Part shown: positions 5,121-10,973 of the stretch, piece by piece
How positions within the stretch are numbered: the first letter of the stretch is position 1
Layout: every line of letters starts with the position of its first letter
Source of the DNA: Planctomycetota bacterium
Lineage (GTDB): Bacteria; Planctomycetota; UBA1135; UBA2386
Assembly (NCBI GenBank): GCA_020425885.1
Contig: JAGQRA010000089.1
Location: forward strand, 1 to 10,973
DNA length: 10,973 bases
Direction: 5' to 3'
Notes under the pieces: model-generated
Seen by the model: only the letters and a program-made list of their open reading frames with translations
What the model was told of the DNA's origin: nothing
The model's database searches: none
Program-made: the position numbers and the translations under genes

Positions 5121-7526
5121 TCAGCGGGCCGGGGCGCACGGCGCCGTGACTCCGGCCGCGAGCATCGCCGACTGCAGGCCGGCGAGGTCGATCGGCTTGG
5201 CGACGAAGCCGTTCATGCCGGCCTGGTAGCAGCGTTGCTGATCCTCGGGGAGCACGTTGGCGGTGACGGCGATGATCGGGACCTCGCGGCCCGAGGCGCT
5301 GCCGCCGTCGCGAATCGCTCGCGTCGCGGCGTAGCCGTCCATCTCGGGCATGAAGCAGTCCATGAAGATCACGTCGTAGTCGAAGTCGGCCGCCATCGAC
5401 ACGCCCTCGCGACCGTTGCCGGCGACATCGACGCGGCAGCCGAACGACTCCAGCATCTTCCGCGCCACCAGCTGGTTCATGGCGTTGTCCTCGACCAGCA
5501 GCACGCGGATGCCTTGCTGGAGCTCGTGACCTGCTGCGGCACGCCCCTGGTAGTCGATTGCCTCGATCACCTCGGCGGCCTCGACGCAGGTCTCGAAGTC
5601 GATCTCCAACCAGAATGTCGAGCCCTCGCCGAGTCGGCTGCTGACGCCGATCGACCCACCCATCGCCTGCACGAGCTGGCGGCAGATCGTCAGCCCGAGC
5701 CCGGTGCCGCCGAACCGCCGCGTCGTCGACGTGTCGGCCTGGGCAAACGAGTCGAAGATCAGCTGCTGGGCGTCCTCCGCGATGCCGACGCCGGTGTCGC
5801 GCACTTCCAGGCGCAGCCGTGACCTGGCATCGTCCCGCGTCGGCTCGGATGCGCACGTGACGACGATGTCGATCACTCCCTGCTCGGTGAACTTGAGCGC
5901 GTTGCCCACCAGGTTGTGCACGATCTGCTTGAGGCGTCCGGCGTCACCGATCAGCGCATCGGGGACGGAGTCATCGACGGCGACGGACAGCTCGATGCCC
6001 TTGCGCCGCGCCACTGCCCGCTGCAGGTCGACGACGCGCTCGAGGCAGGTGCGCAACGCGAACGGTTCCCGATCGAGCACGAGCTTGCCGGCCTCGCTCT
6101 TCGCCAGATCGAGGATGTCGTTCAGGATCGACAGCAGGTGGTCACCCGACGAGTAGATCGCCCGGGCACATTCGTGTTCCTCGGCCGCGAGATCGGCCGT
6201 CTGCAGCATCTGCGCCAGCCCCAGCACGGCGTTCAGCGGCGTGCGGATCTCGTGGCTCATGACGGCGAGGAACTCGGATTTGCTCCGCACGGCGGCCTCG
6301 GCCGCGTCCCTCGCCTGGACGAGTTCCTCGCGCAGCCGGACCTGCTCGGTGATGTCGACCTGGGTGCCGACGAAACGGATCGGCTTGCCGTCGTCGTTCC
6401 AGCCCACGACCTTGCCACGCCCGAGGTGCGTGCGCCATGAGCCGTCGCGGTGCTTCAGGCGATGTTCGCAGGCGTACGTCGCCGACTTCCCGCTCAGGTA
6501 GTCCTCGACCGTCGCGGTCGCCACCGCCAGGTCATCGGGGTGCATGCGCGCGACCCACTCGGAGAAGTGGTTCGGGAATTCGTGATCCTCGAAGCCGAGC
6601 AGCCGCTTCCAGCCCGGAGAGAAGTAGACGTCGTTGGTGACGAGGTCCCAGTCCCAGACACCGTCGTCGGCGCCGGCGAGTGCCAGCCACCAGCGACGTT
6701 CGCGCTGTCGGAGTTGCTCCTCGCTCTCGCGCCTGGTGGTGATGTCCTGCACGACGCCGAACAGCTGCGACGGGATGCCGTCGCGGCAGTCGAGGTCACC
6801 CATCACGCGCACCCAGATCGCGCGATCGGTCGCCGTCCTCGCCTGCAGCTCGAGATCGACGGTCTCGCCGGTCTGCTGCAGCAGCTCGAGTGCGGCTACC
6901 AGCTCCCCTCGGCTTTCCGGCAGATAGAAGTCGAGAGCCGCGTCGAGCGGCGGCGGCTCACCGATCGGCAGCCCGAAGATCCGGAAGACCTCGTCGGACC
7001 AGGTGACCGCGGACGTCGCGAGATCGAGTTCCCAGGCTCCGAGCTGGGTCAGCTTGCAGGCGCGCGCGAGCGTCTCCTCGATCCGACGCAGCCGCCGCGA
7101 GAGATCCTGGGGGCGATGGACCGCCTGGATCGAACCGAGCCACGCGACCGGTTGCCCGTCCTCGAATGCCGCTTCGCCGAGGAACCGCAACCCGCGCACT
7201 TCGCCGTCGCCTGGCAACGTCAGCATCTCGTCGAGTGGCGTGCCGTCGGCAAGCAGGCGAGCGAATGCCACCGCCAATCCGGATTGCTGATCGAGCCCGA
7301 GCGTGCCGAGCACCGTCTGCAGCGAAGTCGCGCCGGAACGATCCATGCCGATCAGGTCGCAGGCGATGTCACTGCAGACCAGCTTGCGGCTCGAGCGCTC
7401 CATCACCCAGCTGCCGATGCGTGCGCCGTCCTCGGCACGCGGCGCCCGACCGTTGGTCACCGGACCAGCGCGCGACCACGCATCCGATCGCGGTGAGCAG
7501 ACGGGATCTCCTGCTGGCTTCGTCAT
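5121..7526 (-). CDS. Soluble hybrid histidine kinase: PAS domains, HisKA, HATPase_c, receiver
   Basis: An 801-residue cytoplasmic sensor kinase that autophosphorylates on His and passes the phosphate to its own receiver domain. Residues 31-137 are a weak PAS-like segment. Residues 155-265 and 280-395 are clear PAS/PAC modules (G-A-W-E-L-D and W-D-W-D-L-V starts, each ending D-I-T), followed by a coiled linker. HisKA has S-H-E-I-R-T-P-L-N with H425. HATPase_c has the N-box N542 (H-N-L-V-G-N-A-L-K), the G1 box D-T-G-V-G-I (577-582) and the G2 box G-G-T-G-L-G-L (606-612). The receiver (672-795) has acidic E679/D680, phospho-acceptor D723 (F-M-D-C-F-M-P-E-M-D-G), T755 and K777, all intact. There is no signal peptide, transmembrane segment or HPt domain, so a soluble signal is sensed and a separate phosphotransfer partner or output lies elsewhere. 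ATG 7526 is chosen for its AGGA 5 bases upstream; the frame is open to 7856 but that extension is not family-like. It is divergent from the sulfatase gene. The signal is unknown. Confidence 0.95.
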   Translation of the reverse strand: MTKPAGDPVCSPRSDAWSRAGPVTNGRAPRAEDGARIGSWVMERSSRKLVCSDIACDLIGMDRSGATSLQTVLGTLGLDQQSGLAVAFARLLADGTPLDEMLTLPGDGEVRGLRFLGEAAFEDGQPVAWLGSIQAVHRPQDLSRRLRRIEETLARACKLTQLGAWELDLATSAVTWSDEVFRIFGLPIGEPPPLDAALDFYLPESRGELVAALELLQQTGETVDLELQARTATDRAIWVRVMGDLDCRDGIPSQLFGVVQDITTRRESEEQLRQRERRWWLALAGADDGVWDWDLVTNDVYFSPGWKRLLGFEDHEFPNHFSEWVARMHPDDLAVATATVEDYLSGKSATYACEHRLKHRDGSWRTHLGRGKVVGWNDDGKPIRFVGTQVDITEQVRLREELVQARDAAEAAVRSKSEFLAVMSHEIRTPLNAVLGLAQMLQTADLAAEEHECARAIYSSGDHLLSILNDILDLAKSEAGKLVLDREPFALRTCLERVVDLQRAVARRKGIELSVAVDDSVPDALIGDAGRLKQIVHNLVGNALKFTEQGVIDIVVTCASEPTRDDARSRLRLEVRDTGVGIAEDAQQLIFDSFAQADTSTTRRFGGTGLGLTICRQLVQAMGGSIGVSSRLGEGSTFWLEIDFETCVEAAEVIEAIDYQGRAAAGHELQQGIRVLLVEDNAMNQLVARKMLESFGCRVDVAGNGREGVSMAADFDYDVIFMDCFMPEMDGYAATRAIRDGGSASGREVPIIAVTANVLPEDQQRCYQAGMNGFVAKPIDLAGLQSAMLAAGVTAPCAPAR

Positions 7527-7531
7527 GGCAA

Positions 7532-7535
7532 TCCT
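7532..7535 (-). promoter_or_regulatory. Shine-Dalgarno for the hybrid kinase
   Basis: AGGA on the minus strand, 5 bases (TTGCC) before ATG 7526. It supports this start over the in-frame upstream codons that extend the frame to 7856. Confidence 0.5.
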
Positions 7536-7706
7536 GGGACGGGTTCCCGATCGGGTGAGCAGCCATCTCGACTTTACGGCCAGCCCTGATGCGAGACCGC
7601 CGGGCGGCCGTCGCTCACGACTCGTTGCACGCGCCGCGCCATGTTCGGCGGCGATGCTGCCACCGCGATCGACCTGCGACTGCAGGCATTCCCGGATACC
7701 ACGAGT

Positions 7707-7722
7707 TAGGGGTCTGCCCCTA
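7707..7722. other. 16-base inverted repeat TAGGGG-TCTG-CCCCTA
   Basis: TAGGGG and CCCCTA form a perfect 6-bp inverted repeat around TCTG, midway between the divergent kinase and sulfatase starts. It could be a regulator-binding site for either gene or a copy of a dispersed short palindrome. No T-tract follows on either strand, so a terminator is unlikely. Function is inferred only from position and symmetry. Confidence 0.35.
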
Positions 7723-7876
7723 CGACCTGATCGCTGCGCCTGACAGCGCGGGCAACCGCAACCGATAGGCCGGCTTTCGCGAACGGATGGGCACGAGGCG
7801 GGCGATCGCTTCGGCGCGTGCACGGCAACGCCCCCACTGGCCACTGCCGTGCGCACACGGCACAGTGACCGCAGCC

Positions 7877-9343
7877 ATGCACCACCTTCTCATCGCCGGC
7901 CTCGTCGCGCTGACCTGCTGCCCGTCCCTGTGCGGTCAGGGCGACGCGACGCGGCGGCCGAACTTCCTGTTCATCATCGCCGACGACCAGTCGGCCTGCG
8001 ACCTGCGCGTCTACGACCCGGGCAGCGAACTCGACACGCCCGCCATCGAGCGCCTGGCGGCCGAGGGCATGGTGCTCGACGGCGCCTACCACATGGGCTC
8101 GTGGTCGGGCGCGGTGTGCACGCCGTCGCGGCACATGGTGATGTCGGGCCGCACCGTCTGGCACCTGCCGCGCCGCGGCATCAAGGGCGAGCAACAGAAC
8201 CCGAACTGCCCCGCCGACCTCGCCGAGCACACGCTGGCGGCGGTGTTCAACCGCGCCGGCTACGACACCATGCGGACCTGCAAGAAGGGCAACAGCTACG
8301 CCGCGGCCAACGCGCAGTTCACGGTCGTGCACGACCGGACCTGCCGCCAGGGCACCGCCGAGGAAGGCAGCGCGTGGCACGCCGAGCGCGTGCTTGACTA
8401 CCTGGCCGAACGCGAGCGCACGCACGACCGCAACCCGTTCCTGATCTACTTCGGCTTCTCGCACCCGCACGACCCGCGCTGGACCACACCCGAACTCGGC
8501 GCCAAGTACGGCGCCGACAACCATTCGGTGCCCGAGGTGCCGAACCCGAAGTCACCGCGTCTGCCGGCGAACTGGCTGCCGCGCCACCCGTTCCCGCACG
8601 GTCACCCCGGCCTGCGCGACGAGGTCTCGGTGCAGAACGTCGGCGAGCGGCGCGATCCGCCGACGATCCGCAACGAGCGCGGCCGGCAGTTCGCCTGCAG
8701 CGAGAACATAGATCGCCAGGTCGCCCGCGTGCTCGACCGCCTGCAGGCCATGGGCGAGCTCGACGACACCTACGTGATCTACACCGCCGACCACGGCATG
8801 GCGATCGGGCGGCACGGCCTGCAGGGCAAGCAGAACCTCTACGAGCACACCTGGCGGGTGCCGTTCATCGTGCGCGGCCCCAGCATCGCCAGAGGCACGC
8901 GGGCGCAGGGCAACGTCTACCTGCTCGACGTTCTCGCCACGCTGTGCGACCTCGCCGGCATCACGCCGCCGGCGAGCAACGAGGGCAGGAGCTTCCGCGC
9001 CGTGCTCGAGGGCCGGCAGCAGACGATCCGCGACGTGCTCTACGGCGTCTACTGCGGCGGCACCAAGCCCGGCATGCGCGCCGTGCGCAAGGGTGACTGG
9101 AAGCTCATCGAATACGACGTGCTCGACGGCCAGGTGCACGAGACGCAGCTGTTCGACCTGGGTCGCAACCCGGACGAGTTCGTCGGCGAACACCGGCGCG
9201 GTGGAGCGCTCACCGACCTCGCCGAAGACCCGCGCCACGCCGACAAGCTCGCCGAGCTGCGCGCGCTGCTGGCGGCCGAGATGGCGCGGCTCGACGACCC
9301 GTATCGGCTCTGCAACCAGAGCCCGCGCACCGCGCCGAAGTAG
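7877..9343 (+). CDS. Secreted Cys-type sulfatase (arylsulfatase A family, S1)
   Basis: A 488-residue exported sulfate-ester hydrolase. Residues 1-20 form a signal peptide (HHLLIAGLVALTCC). Residues 28-38 carry the N-terminal P-N-F-L-F-I-I-A-D-D-Q motif, with calcium ligands D36 and D37. The active-site signature is C81-T-P-S-R85, where C81 would be converted to formylglycine by a maturation enzyme (not in this window). T-A-D-H-G (303-307) supplies the second metal pair, D305/H306, followed by K319 in the G-K-Q-N-L-Y-E-H-T-W-R-V-P-F segment. The C-terminal part has the usual R-K-G-D-W-K-L-I and L-F-D-L-x-x-N-P-D-E motifs. Length is normal for S1 sulfatases and all key residues are present. ATG 7877 is chosen because it starts the signal peptide; an in-frame ATG at 7787 would add 30 Arg/Ala-rich residues. 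No Shine-Dalgarno is visible. The substrate is probably a sulfated polysaccharide or small ester, but it cannot be assigned. The gene stands alone on the plus strand. Confidence 0.95.
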   Translation: MHHLLIAGLVALTCCPSLCGQGDATRRPNFLFIIADDQSACDLRVYDPGSELDTPAIERLAAEGMVLDGAYHMGSWSGAVCTPSRHMVMSGRTVWHLPRRGIKGEQQNPNCPADLAEHTLAAVFNRAGYDTMRTCKKGNSYAAANAQFTVVHDRTCRQGTAEEGSAWHAERVLDYLAERERTHDRNPFLIYFGFSHPHDPRWTTPELGAKYGADNHSVPEVPNPKSPRLPANWLPRHPFPHGHPGLRDEVSVQNVGERRDPPTIRNERGRQFACSENIDRQVARVLDRLQAMGELDDTYVIYTADHGMAIGRHGLQGKQNLYEHTWRVPFIVRGPSIARGTRAQGNVYLLDVLATLCDLAGITPPASNEGRSFRAVLEGRQQTIRDVLYGVYCGGTKPGMRAVRKGDWKLIEYDVLDGQVHETQLFDLGRNPDEFVGEHRRGGALTDLAEDPRHADKLAELRALLAAEMARLDDPYRLCNQSPRTAPK

Positions 9344-9353
9344 GCGACGTGCT

Positions 9354-9388
9354 CCTTGCCGTCGTCGCGCCGGAGGTGCGAGGCAAGG
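9354..9388. terminator. Candidate bidirectional terminator hairpin between convergent genes
   Basis: CCTTGCC (9354-9360) pairs with GGCAAGG (9382-9388). Inside, TCGC (9364-9367) can pair with GCGA (9378-9381), leaving a one-sided bulge GTCG and a 9-base loop. It lies 11 bases after the sulfatase stop, in the 83-base gap between two converging genes, where a shared terminator is expected. There is no T-tract on either side, so a classical intrinsic mechanism is not shown. Confidence 0.4.
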
Positions 9389-9426
9389 CCCGGCGCGCGG
9401 TCGGCCACGCAGCGGGCGAGCGACGC

Positions 9427-10973
9427 TCAGAACCGGATCGTGTTCACCTGCCCAGCCTGCAACTGCACCGGCATGCGGCCGACCTCCACGCCGTGCTTCA
9501 GCAGTACCACGTTCCGCCCGTCTTCGCCGAGCGTCAGCACTTCGGACCGCCCGTCCAACAGTGCGAACCTGAAGCGCTGCGTGCGCGCGCCGCCCCGCAT
9601 GATCACCAGCAGCATCGGGCGATCGGTCGCATCGAGCACCTGGATCTCGTCGGCGCGATCGGCAGGTGCGCCGACCTCCACCTGCAGATGCATCCTGCGT
9701 TCGACCTTCAGCTCGAAGGCCAGCGGATCGATGCCGGGCACGATCTCCCCATAGGCAACCAGGATCGTCTCGCCGCTGGCGGTCACCGTGACGCCCTCGG
9801 TCGGCACGTCTGCGAAGGCGAACTCCCCGGCCCGATCGGTCTGGACCGCCGCCGAGGACGCCCACTCGAACATGCTGCTGTCGGGGTGGCCGGGAATCCG
9901 TACCGAGAGCGCCGGCCGCGTCAGCTTCACCGTGATGCCGGCGAGCGGAGCGCCGTCGCGCGCGACGATGCGGCCGCGCAGCTCGGGGAACGTGGCCGCA
10001 GCCAGCTGCAGGTCCACGCCGTTGCCCCCGGCTGGCACGCCCTCCCGGGTCACGGCGCGGAGCGTCACTGGGTCGAGGGCTCGGACGACGTAGGCGCGAT
10101 CCAGGAGCCCGTCGAGCCGGAACGTGCCCGAACCGTCGGTGACCACGAAGGCCCAGAACGGTCGGTCCTCGCGGCCGAGGAAGGTCTCGGCGAGCATGGT
10201 GGTTTCGCCGTCGAAGCCGACCACCGTCGGGTCGTCGACCCAGACCCTCACGCCTTCGATCGGGCGACGATTCCGATCGAGCACGCGGCCGGTGATCGAC
10301 AGCGGTGGCGGACCGAGCCGCAACACGACGCGGGCCGGCCACACGGTTCGACCATTGGCATCGCCATCCGGCACGAGGACGGCGGGCTGCATGCCCTTGG
10401 CGACCGCGGTGATCCTGCCGAGAGTCTCGCCATTGGAGAGGTCGATCGTGAACGCGCCGCGTTCGTCGGTGCGCGACACGGCGCCACCGGCGCTGACCCG
10501 GGCATCGGCGACGAGGGCATCGGATTCATCGACGACGAGACCCGCGATCTTCGCGGCACCGACTCCCGGGCGGACGAGCACGAGTTCGAGTTCGGCCGGC
10601 GACGAAGCAGGCAGCTCGATGAAGCGCGGCAGGTAGCCACCGAGTGTGGCCGACAATTGCGCCTGGGCCACCGCGGCGACGTCGTGCAACACGAAGCGCC
10701 CATCCTGATCGCAGCTCGCCTTCCAACTCACGCGAACCGAGTAGTCGAGCACGATCCCGAACTCCGCCCCGAAGTGTGAGGGCAGATGCACCTGGACCAC
10801 GGCTCCGGCCAGCGGGCGACCGTCGGTGTCGACGACTCGTCCGCTGAGCTCGACGCGCGGCGCGACCACGACCGTGCTCTGCGCGAGATCCGGGACCCGC
10901 GTCGACCCCGCCAGCGCGGTTGCCCATCGCGGATCGGTCGAGACGATCGAGCCGGCGGCGGTCGCCGCGGCGA
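9427..10973 (-). CDS. Protein with carboxypeptidase-regulatory-like repeats (start beyond window)
   Basis: The frame is open at the right edge, so only the last 514 residues are visible. The segment carries four carboxypeptidase-regulatory-like (CarboxypepD_reg, transthyretin-type) units: visible residues about 41-98 (S-G-R-V-V-D-T-D-G-R-P-L-A-G-A), 140-180 (A-G-L-V-V-D-E-S-D), 223-288 (T-G-R-V-L-D-R-N-R-R-P-I-E-G-V) and 329-388 (R-G-R-I-V-A-R-D-G-A-P-L-A-G-I). Each is followed by a T-D-x-x-G-x-F closing strand. A further beta-rich tail (389-514) ends V-N-T-I-R-F. Such beta-sandwich repeats occur in exported or surface proteins and are usually structural or carbohydrate-binding. No catalytic site is visible in this part; the missing N-terminus may carry a signal peptide or other domains. 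In-frame GTG codons near the edge (for example 10869) are internal, because coding similarity continues upstream of them. It converges on the sulfatase gene with an 83-base gap. Domain type is sure, function open. Confidence 0.87.
   Translation of the reverse strand, partial: AAATAAGSIVSTDPRWATALAGSTRVPDLAQSTVVVAPRVELSGRVVDTDGRPLAGAVVQVHLPSHFGAEFGIVLDYSVRVSWKASCDQDGRFVLHDVAAVAQAQLSATLGGYLPRFIELPASSPAELELVLVRPGVGAAKIAGLVVDESDALVADARVSAGGAVSRTDERGAFTIDLSNGETLGRITAVAKGMQPAVLVPDGDANGRTVWPARVVLRLGPPPLSITGRVLDRNRRPIEGVRVWVDDPTVVGFDGETTMLAETFLGREDRPFWAFVVTDGSGTFRLDGLLDRAYVVRALDPVTLRAVTREGVPAGGNGVDLQLAAATFPELRGRIVARDGAPLAGITVKLTRPALSVRIPGHPDSSMFEWASSAAVQTDRAGEFAFADVPTEGVTVTASGETILVAYGEIVPGIDPLAFELKVERRMHLQVEVGAPADRADEIQVLDATDRPMLLVIMRGGARTQRFRFALLDGRSEVLTLGEDGRNVVLLKHGVEVGRMPVQLQAGQVNTIRF

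Larger units (their letters stand above)
7527..7876. other. Divergent intergenic region between kinase and sulfatase
   Basis: These 350 bases carry no gene I can support, although open frames cross them. They must hold the promoters for both flanking genes. The best plus-strand promoter candidate is CTGACA (7740-7745), an 18-base spacer and GATAGG (7764-7769); the -35 is 5/6 to consensus but the -10 is poor, so this is weak. A perfect hairpin-type palindrome lies at 7707-7722 (separate entry). A 10-base palindrome, CCCGATCGGG, lies near 7547-7556, just upstream of the kinase start. No riboswitch or RNA gene was recognised. Confidence 0.4.

Noticed and set aside
4015..5149. Plus-strand open frames opposite the start of the ELWxxDGT gene and across the following gap
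   Set aside because: They mirror the repeat codons on the other strand, have no domain, and have low-complexity composition.
6450..7496. A 348-codon plus-strand open frame opposite the kinase PAS region
   Set aside because: It is the antisense shadow of a kinase with fully intact motifs.
7527..7856. N-terminal extension of the kinase frame upstream of 7526
   Set aside because: The added residues are Arg/Pro/Ser-rich and unlike the family, and the AGGA site supports ATG 7526.
7706..8524. A 272-codon minus-strand open frame opposite the sulfatase N-terminus
   Set aside because: The Val/Arg/Ala-rich product has no motif, and the plus strand has the signal peptide and the C-T-P-S-R site.
8552..10342. 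A 596-codon minus-strand open frame spanning the sulfatase 3' half and the regulatory-like repeat gene
   Set aside because: It crosses two real genes on opposite strands and is Arg-rich without recognisable motifs.
1..10973. CRISPR arrays, tRNA or rRNA genes, insertion sequences, attachment sites
   Set aside because: No spaced identical direct repeats, no tRNA or rRNA-like segments, no transposase or integrase domains and no terminal inverted repeats were seen on either strand.

Overview
The window is GC-rich and gene-dense, and it encodes a secretory and sensory set of proteins. It holds an ELWxxDGT-repeat protein, a choice-of-anchor E-like protein, a Cys-type sulfatase, a protein with carboxypeptidase-regulatory-like repeats, a soluble hybrid histidine kinase and a small DUF2089 regulator. 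This mix, the very GC-rich third codon positions, the weak or absent Shine-Dalgarno sequences at several starts, and the C-terminal domain of the repeat protein (ending in Leu-Gly-Arg) suggest an uncultured Planctomycetota or a similar secretome-rich bacterium. That assignment is an inference; there is no rRNA or marker gene here.

Layout. Positions 1-1124 (minus) hold a secreted protein with two choice-of-anchor E-like domains; its C-terminus runs off the left edge, and domain similarity stops abruptly near position 99. A 205-base gap with hairpins follows. Positions 1330-1824 (minus) hold a DUF2089-type HTH protein whose zinc ribbon keeps only one of two cysteine pairs. Positions 1849-4878 (minus) hold a 1009-residue exported protein with 18 ELWxxDGT repeats and a separate C-terminal domain. 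After a 242-base gap, positions 5121-7526 (minus) hold an 801-residue hybrid histidine kinase with PAS sensor domains and a receiver domain. A 350-base divergent intergenic region separates it from a secreted sulfatase at 7877-9343 (plus). An 83-base convergent gap with a hairpin leads to 9427-10973 (minus), the C-terminal part of a protein with carboxypeptidase-regulatory-like beta-sandwich repeats, whose start lies beyond the right edge.

How the genes fit together. The four minus-strand genes from 7526 down to 1 point the same way but are separated by 242, 24 (from the chosen start) and 205 bases, so only the ELWxxDGT gene and the DUF2089 gene look like a probable transcription unit. Three products have visible signal peptides and a fourth is of an exported type, so the region is mainly concerned with the cell surface and periplasm. 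The kinase and the DUF2089 protein are the only obvious regulators. No mobile element, CRISPR array, phage gene or RNA gene was seen. I found no convincing new multi-gene system. The best leads are the 18-fold repeat protein with its terminal domain, the half zinc ribbon in the DUF2089 protein, and the broken domain at the left edge.
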